Assembly (NCBI GenBank): GCA_022824265.1
Contig: JAJEAG010000005.1
Location: 21,966-85,965 of the forward strand
DNA: 64,000 nt
Direction: 5' to 3'
From: Candidatus Poribacteria bacterium
Lineage (GTDB): Bacteria > Poribacteria > WGA-4E > WGA-3G
Positions 1 through 10,623 of this stretch are shown here, one piece after another. The notes under the pieces are model-generated. The model saw only the letters and a program-made list of their open reading frames with translations, was not told the DNA's origin and searched no databases. Each line of letters begins with the position of its first letter. Position 1 is the first letter of the stretch. The position numbers and the translations under genes are program-made.

Positions 1-661
1 TGTAAAGAACACCAATACCTTTTGGGGCATATATTTTATGTCCAGAAAGTGCTAACAGATTTACACCGAGTTCCTGCACATTAACATCTAACTTACCAAT
101 TGACTGGACTGCATCGGTATGTACTGGGATTTCATGTTCCTGTGCAACCTGACAGATTTCTTCAATAGGTTGGATTGTGCCATTCTCGTTATTGACATGC
201 ATAATAGTGATCAGAATGGTCGTATCACGAATAGCGGAACGGAGTTGGTCAATTTGTATACGTCCATATCGGTTTACGGGTAGATATGTTACTTCAAAAC
301 CACGTTGTTCCAAATATTGACATGTATGCAAAACAGCGTGATGTTCAACCGATGAGGTGATGATATGGTTACCTTCTCCACGGCTTTTTTGCAGTTCGGT
401 TAATCCTTTGATGGCATGGTTATCTGCCTCGGTACCACTACCTGTGAACACGATTTCACTTGAACTTTTTGCACCAATCAGTTCAGCGACTTGTTCGCGT
501 GCAGTATCTATAGCATTTCTTGCTTCTCTACCATAAGCATGGATACTGGAGCCATTGCCGTATGCTTCAGTAAGATAAGGCATCATTGCCTCTCTCACTT
601 CAGGACGGAGTGGGGTTGTAGCATTGTAATCAAGGTAGATTCTTTGCATGTCTTTACTCAT
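1..661 (-). CDS. cysteine desulfurase (NifS/IscS-like), partial, runs off the left edge
   Basis: Reverse-strand translation from ATG at 661 gives MSKDMQRIYLDYNATTPLRPEVREAMMPYLTEAYGN...ITSSVEHHAVLHTCQ...HVNNENGTIQP...HTDAVQS.GKLDV...SGHKIYAPKGIGVLY, the PLP-dependent class V aminotransferase signature (SGHK lysine). Not in the ORF track because it is truncated. Confidence 0.93.
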   Translation of the reverse strand, partial: MSKDMQRIYLDYNATTPLRPEVREAMMPYLTEAYGNGSSIHAYGREARNAIDTAREQVAELIGAKSSSEIVFTGSGTEADNHAIKGLTELQKSRGEGNHIITSSVEHHAVLHTCQYLEQRGFEVTYLPVNRYGRIQIDQLRSAIRDTTILITIMHVNNENGTIQPIEEICQVAQEHEIPVHTDAVQSIGKLDVNVQELGVNLLALSGHKIYAPKGIGVLY

Positions 662-700
662 CTCAATATCTGTTTTTTGATCTAACTTCAGGACAAGGTC

Positions 701-2074
701 TCAATCGTAAGTGCGGTAATTTAGTATGGAGATCTGATTTTGTACAATCTTAACATTAGGGAGAGTCTTACTACCACTCACTCGTCCGTTTGCATTTAGG
801 AATGATAGTTTTAGGTTATGATTTCCTTCAGGTAATGGTGTGCGCACAATAAAAATACGATTCGGTAACGTTTGCCAAGAGCGGGTATCTGCACTTTCTG
901 TGAGTATTCCGGCAAGATTCACAAGTGCCCCAGCAATTTTATTTTCCTTTCTTGCTTTTCTGAAGATCAAGTATTTCCCAAGGGCACGTACTAACGTTCG
1001 GATGAGTATTACAGTTCGTTCTGCTTCAAGTGTTTCAATCGCCATTACCTCTACGTCTGCAATTAGTTGACCTTGAGTCGTTATTTCTCCTGCAGTAACT
1101 TCTATTCCAGATAATCGTGGACGATTAGACTTGATAGTTGGCATTGCTACGTGTAGCAGATATTCTAATTCAATATCTTCTACGACCATTCCTTCACGTT
1201 TTCTCAGCGTTCGAGCAAAATTGATATTGTCTTTATTGTCGTCCTCACCAAATCTATCAACCTTTAGAATTGGAAATGTTAATGTCTGTTCTTTCTTACG
1301 TGGAACAAAACCTGTTTCATAAAACAGGATCAGTTCACCAGAGTCATTGGAATGGCTTGGTGGATTTCCATATTGCCTTCGGTATCGTTCATATTCATCG
1401 CTGAATCCGAGATAATTTGATACGCGCACTAAAGAATGTCCTACATCCTTAGGCATTGCTATCCCTGTTTTTTGTGATGCTTTCTGATAGTTATCTGCAG
1501 CTTGTTTGTATGAGATAAAGGCATCATTCATTTCTCCTGCTGCCTCAAATACTATTCCACAAAAATGAGAAAGAAATCCTGTGCCGAAGAAATCGTATTG
1601 TTCGTCCTCACCTTTGAAATATTGAATTAAGTTGGTTGCACGACGACATTCAACTTGTGCTCCGTCTAAATTACCTGCATAGATATAATTCAATGCACTA
1701 TAATAGTGACTCAATAATCTTTCATAATGAGTCCCTGCATACGGACGTAGGTTATCAGTAGTTATGAGCGATAGTGCTTCTTTTGAAACGCTTTTTGTAT
1801 ATCTTTCTTCAGCAATGCTTTCTGCATTTTCAAATGCTTTACTACTATCAGTAAATAGGTTAGCGTAATGTCCAGTCATTCCTAATTCGTATAGATGCGG
1901 AATATCCGGATTTTTGGGTGAATGCTTCTTAAGGTAATTATAGGCATCTTCTGACTTACCAGTAGACATGCCCATTTCGACCTGTTCAAACTTATATCCG
2001 CCACAACCAACTATCAGACATGAAATAAATAAAGCACAAAGATATTTTGACATAAGATTACATACTCTAAACAA
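701..2074 (-). CDS. COG3014-like lipoprotein with TPR-like region
   Basis: Lipobox-like FISCLIVGCGG; helical repeat-like N-terminal region; sits next to an LpoB-like gene. Confidence 0.65.
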   Translation of the reverse strand: MFRVCNLMSKYLCALFISCLIVGCGGYKFEQVEMGMSTGKSEDAYNYLKKHSPKNPDIPHLYELGMTGHYANLFTDSSKAFENAESIAEERYTKSVSKEALSLITTDNLRPYAGTHYERLLSHYYSALNYIYAGNLDGAQVECRRATNLIQYFKGEDEQYDFFGTGFLSHFCGIVFEAAGEMNDAFISYKQAADNYQKASQKTGIAMPKDVGHSLVRVSNYLGFSDEYERYRRQYGNPPSHSNDSGELILFYETGFVPRKKEQTLTFPILKVDRFGEDDNKDNINFARTLRKREGMVVEDIELEYLLHVAMPTIKSNRPRLSGIEVTAGEITTQGQLIADVEVMAIETLEAERTVILIRTLVRALGKYLIFRKARKENKIAGALVNLAGILTESADTRSWQTLPNRIFIVRTPLPEGNHNLKLSFLNANGRVSGSKTLPNVKIVQNQISILNYRTYD

Positions 2075-2080
2075 TAAGAG

Positions 2081-2104
2081 TGGGCGGGAGTCAATACCCG
2101 CCCA
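2081..2104. repeat. intergenic hairpin TGGGCGGG-AGTCAATA-CCCGCCCA
   Basis: 8-bp perfect stem; a related imperfect hairpin GGGCGGG..CCCGTCCC followed by T5 lies near 21713-21740. Confidence 0.8.
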
Positions 2105-2133
2105 ATAATATCTTAGATATGGATAAAATAAGA

Positions 2134-2811
2134 TTACATTTTAAATTTAGACCGACCAATGAATTTTTTAATTTTCTTTGTACCGATCCATACTTTTTCA
2201 TTATTTTCTATTTTGGTTAAAGTGAGATCTGTCTGATAAAACATGATCTGTTTACCACCTTCGCGATCCTCAATAGTGTTGATCTCACCAGTCATCATAT
2301 AATCTGCTCCGAGTTCGCGCCCCATCCGTTTTATTGTTTCAATAGATGCGTTGGCACTCTGATCAGCGCGTTCTTCACGGATTTCACCACGTTCTTCTTT
2401 ACTGGAAACAGTTCTGACTTTTCCAGAATTAATAAATGCCATTTCAATATCGGTTACAAAAGTTTGTGTTGGAATATGTTCATTACTCTTATTTCTAATA
2501 GCCCCAACAATCACAACAGGTTTACTACCAGTGTCAATACCATGGTCGTTGATCCAAGGACGGTTCAAACAATCATCAATAATCTGTTCTGCGACCATTC
2601 GTGAATCTGAGTCGTTCCAACGACCAGACAGATCAACGGTGATGTCACTATCAATTCGTGTAACCTGCTTTGTTGGTCCACATCCCATAACAGCGATGGT
2701 TCCAACGAGAAGAATGCACGACAATATTCTATACATTTGATTCGCTCCTATTTGTTTATAGTAGGTAAAAATACCTTGACATGTAGCAGGAGAATAATCC
2801 TGCGTCAACAA
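2134..2811 (-). CDS. LpoB-like penicillin-binding protein activator lipoprotein (start probably at internal MYRILSC, about 2737)
   Basis: Lipobox VGTIAVMGCG; VDLSGRWNDSDSRMVAEQIIDDCL...GADYMMTGEI typical of LpoB-like proteins. Confidence 0.75.
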   Translation of the reverse strand: MLTQDYSPATCQGIFTYYKQIGANQMYRILSCILLVGTIAVMGCGPTKQVTRIDSDITVDLSGRWNDSDSRMVAEQIIDDCLNRPWINDHGIDTGSKPVVIVGAIRNKSNEHIPTQTFVTDIEMAFINSGKVRTVSSKEERGEIREERADQSANASIETIKRMGRELGADYMMTGEINTIEDREGGKQIMFYQTDLTLTKIENNEKVWIGTKKIKKFIGRSKFKM

Positions 2812-2819
2812 ATGATATT

Positions 2820-4628
2820 TTAAAAATCTAAATCTACTTCATGTGAAATTTTTTCAACAAAACTATCAAGGTCCATCGCACCAATATCTCCTTCATCACG
2901 GCTTCGGACACTGACAGTTCGGTTTTGTTGTTCTCGTTCACCAATAATTAACATATATGGAACCCGTTGAAGACGAGCTTGGCGTATTTTCGCTCCAATT
3001 TTGTCATCACTATTATCTAATATAACACGACAATTTTTCTGCGTTAGAAGTCGTTGCACTTCTGTAGCGTAATCTACGAATTTCTGACTAATTGTCATCA
3101 CAACACATTGTACTGGAGAAAGCCATGTTGGAAATGCTCCAGCATAGTGTTCAATTAACATAGCAATGAATCTTTCAAAGCTGCCACAAATAGCACGATG
3201 AATCACCACAGGTCTCTTTTCTGATCCATCTGGTGCGATATATGTCAATTCAAACCTTTCGGGTAATTGAAAATCGAGTTGAACTGTAGCACATTGCACA
3301 TCTCTATTTAAAGAATCGCGAACCTGAAAGTCAAGTTTAGGACCGTAAAATGCCGCTTCGCCAGGTTCAACAGCATATTCAATCTTGTTGTTCTTTAGCA
3401 CAGATTCAAGTATGTCTTCAGCCTTATTCCATACCTCTAAATCTCCCATATACTTTTCTGGGTTGCGAGTACTGAAATCACATCGGAAAGGCAGATCGAA
3501 TGCTCCATAGATTTTTCCAAAAAGTTCAAGGATTCTTTCGTATTCATCTGCTATCTCGTTTTGATCCTCAGGAATAAATATGTGGGCATCATCTTGACAT
3601 AATTGACGTACACGAGATAAACCGCTCAAAGTTCCTGTTGCTTCATTGCGATGTAGCACGCCTTGGTCATGAAGACGGTATGGTAAATCACGATAACTGT
3701 GTAACGTGCTTTTGTATATCAACATGTGTGCGGGACAATTCATCGGTTTTAGCGCACTTGTCGGTTCACCTTCCTCATTTTCAATAAGAAACATATCGTC
3801 TTTAAAGTGTTCCCAATGACCAGAAGTTTGCCATAGACTACTGTCATAAATAAGGGGAGTACGCACCTCTTGGTAGCCTTCACTGAGATATAATTTTCTT
3901 ACTTTTTCAGATAAATGGTTATAGATGAATGCCCCTTTTGGTAACCAAAATACGCTACCTGGTGCTTCAGGATGCATCTGGAAGAGTTCCAATTCACGTC
4001 CTAATTTTCTATGGTCTCGCTTTGCTGCCTCTTCCCGCTGTTTGAGGTACGCTTGCAGATCATCTTTTGTTTCCCATGCGGTGCCGTATATCCGTTGCAA
4101 CTGCTCACGGTTGCTATCTCCTCGCCAATACGCTCCTGAAACACGTAGAAGCTTAAAATGTCTACATTCACGTGTTTTTTCAACGTGCGGACCCTTACAT
4201 AGATCTGTGAAATCTCCATTATGGTAGATAGAGACACCCTCGTCCGCAACGCCTTCCTCTGAAGCATTCACAGCTTGGTCAGAAATACCGTCTATTAGTT
4301 CAAGCTTAAATTTCTGGTTACGTTCAGCGAACCATTCTTGTGCCTGTTCATAAGACCATGTTTCCTGCACGAATGGCACATTGGATTTAATCATAGCCTT
4401 CATGTGCTTTTCTATCTCAGGAAAATCGTCTGGTGTAATTGGACGTGGCACTTCCATATCGTAATAGAATTCGTTCTCAATAGGGGGACCAATTGCTAAT
4501 TTGACGGTATGTTCACCATCAGGAAACAGTTGCTGAACTGCATAAGCCATGATATGTGCAGTTGAATGACGTAGTCGTTGTAGATAGTCTTCTGGTTGAT
4601 TCGGTTCGTTCATTTGATGTGCTCTCAA
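2820..4628 (-). CDS. thrS: threonyl-tRNA synthetase lacking the N-terminal TGS domain (start probably MNEPNQPEDY)
   Basis: LRHSTAHIMAYAVQQLFPDG, ALKPMNCPAHMLIY, RVRQLCQDDAHIF, HRAICGSFERFIAMLIEHYAGAFPTWLSPVQ are diagnostic of ThrS. Confidence 0.95.
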   Translation of the reverse strand: MRAHQMNEPNQPEDYLQRLRHSTAHIMAYAVQQLFPDGEHTVKLAIGPPIENEFYYDMEVPRPITPDDFPEIEKHMKAMIKSNVPFVQETWSYEQAQEWFAERNQKFKLELIDGISDQAVNASEEGVADEGVSIYHNGDFTDLCKGPHVEKTRECRHFKLLRVSGAYWRGDSNREQLQRIYGTAWETKDDLQAYLKQREEAAKRDHRKLGRELELFQMHPEAPGSVFWLPKGAFIYNHLSEKVRKLYLSEGYQEVRTPLIYDSSLWQTSGHWEHFKDDMFLIENEEGEPTSALKPMNCPAHMLIYKSTLHSYRDLPYRLHDQGVLHRNEATGTLSGLSRVRQLCQDDAHIFIPEDQNEIADEYERILELFGKIYGAFDLPFRCDFSTRNPEKYMGDLEVWNKAEDILESVLKNNKIEYAVEPGEAAFYGPKLDFQVRDSLNRDVQCATVQLDFQLPERFELTYIAPDGSEKRPVVIHRAICGSFERFIAMLIEHYAGAFPTWLSPVQCVVMTISQKFVDYATEVQRLLTQKNCRVILDNSDDKIGAKIRQARLQRVPYMLIIGEREQQNRTVSVRSRDEGDIGAMDLDSFVEKISHEVDLDF

Positions 4629-5010
4629 TTCTGTATGTATAATCTATCTATTGATTAATTCTTTGTTTAATTGCAAATAATATGAGTCAAGGATTCAGAG
4701 TTTTCAGAGTCAACACGAAAATTGAAGAATTTTGTGAAATGCTACTAATACATACCCTGATTGACATTACAGCCTATTTATGACTAATATGGTCAGGAAC
4801 GACTCTGAAAATTCGGAGATTTTATTTTATTCACTCTGATGTTTTCTTATACACATAAACGTAACGTATTTTTGTTGAGAATAGGTTACAATATTTATGT
4901 GTCTGGTCAATATAAGAATTGTGTTCCATTAGATGTTGACGCGCAGCGAATTATGTTAAGGTGACAAGTCTTCTACTTTCATATAGTTGACGTTACAACG
5001 AAATAACACC

Positions 5011-8000
5011 TCATCGGGTTGACGCATGTAATGTAGTTTCTAATTTACGTTTGAGTATTACACCCCATTGACCCACTACCCAGAGTGAATTCCCCTCTTT
5101 TGCTCGTGTTATAACATATAGGTTGTTGTCAATATCAGTATGTTCTTGTTCCCATGTTTCACCTCCATCAGTTGAACGTATAATAGTCCCTTCATCTCCG
5201 ACAGCATATATGACATCTTCTGAAAGAGCAAGAATACTGTTTAATGTTTTGGCATTGACGGATAATTGTGGTTGCCAAGTAAAACCGCCATCCACAGTCT
5301 TTAGAATAATTCCATCTTCTCCTACAGCCCATCCTTTTCTCTTAGTGGCAAATGATACTGCAAGTAAGTCAGACAGAGTAGTAGATTCGTGATATTTCCA
5401 ATATTCACCACCGTTGATAGTTCTTTGGATTGCTCCACCTTGTCCAACTGCCCATCCAAGTGGTGCGAATTTCATATCAACACTTGTGAGTGTGTCGTTG
5501 ACTGTGGTCCGTTGTAGCGTCCATGTGGGACCTCCGTCTTTGTTGTGAATGATGTCCCCAAATCTACCAACCGCCCATCCTTCTGAAAACTTACCAAAAA
5601 CAACATCGTTCATTGAGTAGTTTCCTGGAGCCTCACCTTCATAGAATGGAGGTCTTTCAGGGGTGTCACCTGCTGTCCAAGTATTTCCATCTGTGGTATA
5701 TAGTACGGTTCCGTCACGACGCATCGTCCAACTCCATTTTGGTTCAAGACTTGCGAAGTGAATACCGATAAGGCGTTGCCGTGGTTGGATTGCCAGTTTT
5801 TCCCATGTTTTTCCGCCATCCTGTGTTTCCATTAATGTTCCATCATTATTTCCAATCCATCCAATCTTGTCATTGTAAAAAAGCACTTCACGGAAATCAT
5901 TACGATCTTGCTCACCGAGTTGACGTTCCCATGTTTCGCCGCCATCTGTGGTGCGATATATACTCCCTGCACCTCCAACTGCCCATGCATGTTGTGTATC
6001 AAGAAAGAATACATTTGCAATTCCAGAAGCCGCTCTACTTCTAAACCGTCTTCTCGGTTCACGGGGTGGAGTAGGTTGTTGTCTTGATTGATCAGTCTGT
6101 TCAACGTTAGGTGGGATTGTCCCTTCAGGCGCAAGGCTGCCTGGTTGTTGCCGTTGCTGGCTTAACTGCCGTTGCAGTACATCAAATGGGGAGAATTCAG
6201 GTGATGTAGTTGATACTTCTTGATCGTCTGATTCATCGTTTTCTGTTTCTACAGGAGTTTGTTCTACTGGTTGTTGTAACGCAACTCTACCATCACCAGT
6301 ATTTATGAAAATGGGTTTCCAATTTAATCCTTGGTCCTTCGTAATATAAACGCTACCACCACCAATACCCCAGGCATCTGTATGCGAATTGAATGTAATA
6401 TTGCGTAACCCTCGTGTGCTCTGAGATGCAGCTTGCATTTTCCATGTTTCTCCGCCATCACCTGTTAGCAAAGAGTTTCCATCCCCAAGTATTACCCAAC
6501 CATTCATTTCATCTTGAAAGTGTACTGCTATGCCTGCTTGATTAGTTTTTGTTTGTATTTTCCAGTAATTTCCACCATCTACAGTGTGTAGAATGAAACC
6601 ACCATCTCGTCGTTGTGGAGCAACTGCCCATCCTTCTAAACTATTAATAAAATGAAGGTCTGTTATGTTAGCATTTGTCGTCCCAGTTTTCTGGACTTTC
6701 CAAGTTTTTCCACCGTCGTTTGTGTGTACTATTTGTCCAATTGATGCCCCAAGCCATCCTTCATCTTTACTGATGAACTGCATCATAGTCATCCGTGGTA
6801 AGTTTTGTTGAGTTGTTCTTACCATTGGTTTCCACGATTCGCCACCGTTGTTTGTTTGAAGTAGAATACCTGATCCAAGAATAAATCCATTTTGTTTATC
6901 TATAAATTCAACTTCTCGTAAATTGGCACTAACCCCACTATGTTGAGGTAGCCATGTTTCTCCACCATCAGTTGTACGTGCAATTACTCCACCAGAACCG
7001 ACTGTCCATCCATTTGCTTCATCTATAAAATGTGTGTCTGCAAAATTTGTTCTCCAAGTTGCCTGTCGAATTATATCCCAGTGGTAGACAACCGGAACAA
7101 TAGGTGTCTCCTCTTCAGCAACTATAATTTCTGGTTCGGTAGCCACAGGTGGTAAGTTTGTCGGCAATTGAACATTATCAACTGTATATCGCATTGCGAT
7201 TCCACCTTTACCTACAGCGACCACTCCATCAGGTGAAAGAGCTAATCCGTAAAGATCGTTCTCTGTACCGCTTTTTTGAAGTTCCCATTTTTTACCGCTG
7301 TTTATAGTGGTTAACATGACTCCGTCATCACCGACAATTAAACCGTGCTGTGTATCTGAAAAATAGAGTTTATTTAGGTTTTTTTGTGTCCCGCTGTGTT
7401 GGACATTCCAATCTTTACCACCATTTTTTGTGTGTAGTATTTCACCAAATTGACCAACAATCCATCCGTTGTTTTCATCAACGAAGTATACAGCATATAG
7501 TTCATTAAAAGTATCTGTATCTTGTTTATTCCAAGTCAGACCCCCATCTTCGGTTGCAAGGCATACACCGGGCCAACCGATTGTCCATCCTCTTTTTTCA
7601 TCAAGGAAAAACACGCCTTTTAACATAATTGCATGAAAATCACCGATAGGAATTTGTGGAAGCCAAGTATTTCCACCATTTATTGTGTGCATTATTGTGC
7701 CGACATCTCCAACAATCCATCCGACTTTTTCATTGACAAAATGCACAGCCCGAAGTGTAAATTGTGAAGAACCACGTTGTGGTTCCCATTTTGTACCTCC
7801 ATCTGTAGTATGGATAATAAGTCCACGATCACCAACTGCCCAACCGTGTTTATCGGTTGCAAAGTAGATATTCCAAATTCCATCCCAGATTTCTGAATCC
7901 AATTCTGTCCATGTTTCTCCACCATCATTGGTTGTCACCATCGTTCCACCCTTACCCACAGCAATAGCACGGTTAGCATCTGTAAACTGTACATTCTGTA

Positions 8001-9048
8001 GGTCATTTGCTGTTGTACCGCTAACCATCTCCCAGGTCTTACCTGCGTCCTTGGTGTGCATAATGGTGCCTGACCAACCGATTGCCCATGCCTCATTTCG
8101 TGTGGTGAACTGGACACCAGTCAAATTATTTTCTATACCGCTCTCCATCAATTGCCAGTTATCGCCACCGTCTTCTGTGCGTGTAATGAATCCTATATCT
8201 GACACAGCAATACCGAAATTTCTATCTGCAAAATGGATAGAGTTAATAGTCTCTCGGACGTGTCCATTGATCAGTGGAATACGACTATCCTGTTTCTCCC
8301 AATTTACACCCGCTGATGTGGTATGGAAAATCGATCCATCACTCCCAGCAATCCACCCTACATTATCACTGATGAAAAACACATGTTTGTTGTCATTAAT
8401 TAATCGGTCACGTTCACCTTCAAAGCGGTTGCTCTGTTCTTGCCATGATTCACCACCGTTTGTGGTATGAAAAATTCTATCATAGGTGCCAACCGTCCAT
8501 CCTCTGTAATTATCAGCGAAGTAGACACCGTTTAGTGGGAATTCACTTACATGTTGATATCGATTCCATGATCTCCCACCATTTTTTGTGTAAAGGACAT
8601 CAGAATCTTCACCAACAACCCATCCTTGTTTCCCGTTTGAAAAGAAGACATCACGTAACATCGCAGAAGAACCACTTTTTTGCAAACTCCAGAATCTACC
8701 ACCATCATCGGTTGTTGCGATAAGTCCATTATCTCCGACCGCCCATCCATCTTTTTCATTTGCAAAATAGACAGCCTTGAAATCACCAGTAGTATTTACT
8801 TCCTGCTTCTGCCATGTTTTTCCACCGTCTGGAGTATGTACAATTGTACCACCAAGTCCAACTAACCATCCTTTATTAGCGTTTACAAAGTGTAGATCGG
8901 TGAAGTTTGTTTCCCAATCGGCTTTACGTACTGCTTCCATCTTTACACAACCGTTGATAAGGATCATAACTCCAAGAATAAAGAGAGCTGTAGTTGTAAT
9001 AAGAGTTGTGTTGTTTCTTAGTGACATCTTCTGGTATTTAAATTGCAT
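5011..9048 (-). CDS. large YCF48/BNR-repeat beta-propeller lipoprotein (1345 aa)
   Basis: Lipobox-like MILINGC; more than 20 degenerate repeats of the type GWAVGDxGxIxxTxDGGxTWxxQxSGT. Confidence 0.9.
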   Translation of the reverse strand: MQFKYQKMSLRNNTTLITTTALFILGVMILINGCVKMEAVRKADWETNFTDLHFVNANKGWLVGLGGTIVHTPDGGKTWQKQEVNTTGDFKAVYFANEKDGWAVGDNGLIATTDDGGRFWSLQKSGSSAMLRDVFFSNGKQGWVVGEDSDVLYTKNGGRSWNRYQHVSEFPLNGVYFADNYRGWTVGTYDRIFHTTNGGESWQEQSNRFEGERDRLINDNKHVFFISDNVGWIAGSDGSIFHTTSAGVNWEKQDSRIPLINGHVRETINSIHFADRNFGIAVSDIGFITRTEDGGDNWQLMESGIENNLTGVQFTTRNEAWAIGWSGTIMHTKDAGKTWEMVSGTTANDLQNVQFTDANRAIAVGKGGTMVTTNDGGETWTELDSEIWDGIWNIYFATDKHGWAVGDRGLIIHTTDGGTKWEPQRGSSQFTLRAVHFVNEKVGWIVGDVGTIMHTINGGNTWLPQIPIGDFHAIMLKGVFFLDEKRGWTIGWPGVCLATEDGGLTWNKQDTDTFNELYAVYFVDENNGWIVGQFGEILHTKNGGKDWNVQHSGTQKNLNKLYFSDTQHGLIVGDDGVMLTTINSGKKWELQKSGTENDLYGLALSPDGVVAVGKGGIAMRYTVDNVQLPTNLPPVATEPEIIVAEEETPIVPVVYHWDIIRQATWRTNFADTHFIDEANGWTVGSGGVIARTTDGGETWLPQHSGVSANLREVEFIDKQNGFILGSGILLQTNNGGESWKPMVRTTQQNLPRMTMMQFISKDEGWLGASIGQIVHTNDGGKTWKVQKTGTTNANITDLHFINSLEGWAVAPQRRDGGFILHTVDGGNYWKIQTKTNQAGIAVHFQDEMNGWVILGDGNSLLTGDGGETWKMQAASQSTRGLRNITFNSHTDAWGIGGGSVYITKDQGLNWKPIFINTGDGRVALQQPVEQTPVETENDESDDQEVSTTSPEFSPFDVLQRQLSQQRQQPGSLAPEGTIPPNVEQTDQSRQQPTPPREPRRRFRSRAASGIANVFFLDTQHAWAVGGAGSIYRTTDGGETWERQLGEQDRNDFREVLFYNDKIGWIGNNDGTLMETQDGGKTWEKLAIQPRQRLIGIHFASLEPKWSWTMRRDGTVLYTTDGNTWTAGDTPERPPFYEGEAPGNYSMNDVVFGKFSEGWAVGRFGDIIHNKDGGPTWTLQRTTVNDTLTSVDMKFAPLGWAVGQGGAIQRTINGGEYWKYHESTTLSDLLAVSFATKRKGWAVGEDGIILKTVDGGFTWQPQLSVNAKTLNSILALSEDVIYAVGDEGTIIRSTDGGETWEQEHTDIDNNLYVITRAKEGNSLWVVGQWGVILKRKLETTLHASTR

Positions 9049-9071
9049 TCTGATCTACCTCCGCTTGTATA

Positions 9072-9959
9072 TTAATATGCGTCTTGACCGAATAATCCTG
9101 AGCGTACGACTGCTATAATAAGTGCTATACTTACGCATAGGGCAATGAGTCCAATCTGAATTGACATCGTTTTACGTTCTCCCAACCTTTTAACCACATC
9201 TACACGTCCAACCAATACAAAGATGGGGGCAATTACTAACAGCAATGCACTTATTGAAGGCACTTCTGCGTAAAAATATCCGTTTATCCAGGTACCAACA
9301 AAAAGGAATGTAACTAGAGGTGATACACTATTAGCAAAAATTTGGAACCTGAATTCATCAGCGGATATTACTCGCCGGTGTAGAACAACTGCAAGAACCC
9401 AAATTGTTGCAAATAGTGCTACTAATATTCCAGCATGTAGTGCTATAACTACACTTCCCGACAAGGCAGTAATCAAAGCTGTTCCGAAAGAAACACCCAT
9501 GTGCACAAATGGAACTGAACCTCCAGAAGGCAGTGTGGAAATACTCTGCAGCACAATATGCCAATATATATATATCCCAATTGCAAGACAAATCCACCAG
9601 ATTAGAGCTTCAATTGGTCCCCATATATGCTGAAAGTAGGAATCTAATAGTAGACGAGGTATAACAATTGAATATATGATTTTGGTTATCAATTGAACCC
9701 ATCGTGAAGAATCCCAATAGATACTTGTAAGAATTGCCAATATTGTGAAATAAAAAAGCCAGTGAATACTTTCTTTGGGTAAAAAAGATGGTTTACCCTC
9801 TATAGCAATATGTCCGATGATATATCCAATTCCGAGTGCTGCAGCAGTTAACCACTGAAAATGATCTTTCTTTCTTAAATATACATTGGCTGCAAAAATC
9901 ACACCACAGGTAATGGCAGGTAGAAGCATAGCGAAGAACAAATGATTGAAAGTTAACAC
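9072..9959 (-). CDS. polytopic membrane protein of unknown function
   Basis: 295 aa, many hydrophobic segments, ORF consistent with operon direction. Confidence 0.75.
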   Translation of the reverse strand: MLTFNHLFFAMLLPAITCGVIFAANVYLRKKDHFQWLTAAALGIGYIIGHIAIEGKPSFLPKESIHWLFYFTILAILTSIYWDSSRWVQLITKIIYSIVIPRLLLDSYFQHIWGPIEALIWWICLAIGIYIYWHIVLQSISTLPSGGSVPFVHMGVSFGTALITALSGSVVIALHAGILVALFATIWVLAVVLHRRVISADEFRFQIFANSVSPLVTFLFVGTWINGYFYAEVPSISALLLVIAPIFVLVGRVDVVKRLGERKTMSIQIGLIALCVSIALIIAVVRSGLFGQDAY

Positions 9960-10005
9960 TGATGAATCTCCGCATTAAAATAAAACCTAACAATTTATCG
10001 GATGT

Positions 10006-10623
10006 CTATTTATGTGCTGCTTCAATACTCACTGTAATACGAATATCATCACTTACGTTTTTCAATTCATAGTCTATTCCGAAATCACTTCGTTTAATTG
10101 CAAAGATTGTTTCAAATCCAATCAATTCTCCTGCTCGTGGATGTTCTCCTTTTCCTGTAATTTCAGCATCTATCGTCACGGATTTTTTTACGCCGTGCAG
10201 TTCAAAATCACCTGTAACTTCAAGGATATTTTCTTGTCCTACTTTTTGTTTGACGCTTGTGCTGTTGAAAGTTATAACTGGAAACTGTTTTGCGTTAAAA
10301 AAATCGGGACTTCTGAGGTGCTGGTCACGCTTTGCATTAGCAGTATCTACGCTTGCTGCTTTCACGACTAATTCAACTTTGCTCTTGGAAATATCGGATT
10401 CGTCCAATGTGATATTACCTGAGAATTCGTTGAACCGACCATAATTATAACTGACTCCCAAGTGTTTTGCTCGGAAAATGACGGCTGAATGTACTGCATC
10501 AATATTGTAGGTTTGTGCTGTATCTTGTGATTCAGTTTTATTTGAAAAAGTGATGATAAATAGACTGAAAAGTAAAATGGTTATGATGGATATGTGTATG
10601 TATTGCTTCCATGCTCTTTCCAT
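10006..10623 (-). CDS. YceI-like family protein
   Basis: YNIDAVHSAVIFRAKHLGVSYNYGRFNEFSGNI...VKAASVDTANAKRDQHLRSPDFFNAKQFPVITFNS is typical of YceI. Confidence 0.95.
   Translation of the reverse strand: MERAWKQYIHISIITILLFSLFIITFSNKTESQDTAQTYNIDAVHSAVIFRAKHLGVSYNYGRFNEFSGNITLDESDISKSKVELVVKAASVDTANAKRDQHLRSPDFFNAKQFPVITFNSTSVKQKVGQENILEVTGDFELHGVKKSVTIDAEITGKGEHPRAGELIGFETIFAIKRSDFGIDYELKNVSDDIRITVSIEAAHK

Noticed and set aside
659-703. TGA ending the COG3014-like gene is in frame with the downstream cysteine desulfurase start, suggesting readthrough
   Set aside because: Separate well-formed ATG start follows; no Cys-equivalent position and no convincing hairpin; coincidence of frame.
7928-8470. 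180-aa + strand ORF and other plus-strand or shifted-frame ORFs inside 5011-9048
   Set aside because: Antisense or shifted-frame shadows of the repetitive YCF48 gene; no recognisable domain and low-complexity composition.
5011-9048. Periodic DNA similarity resembling a repeat array or CRISPR
   Set aside because: Degenerate repeats of coding blades with variable spacing; no identical repeats with unique spacers.
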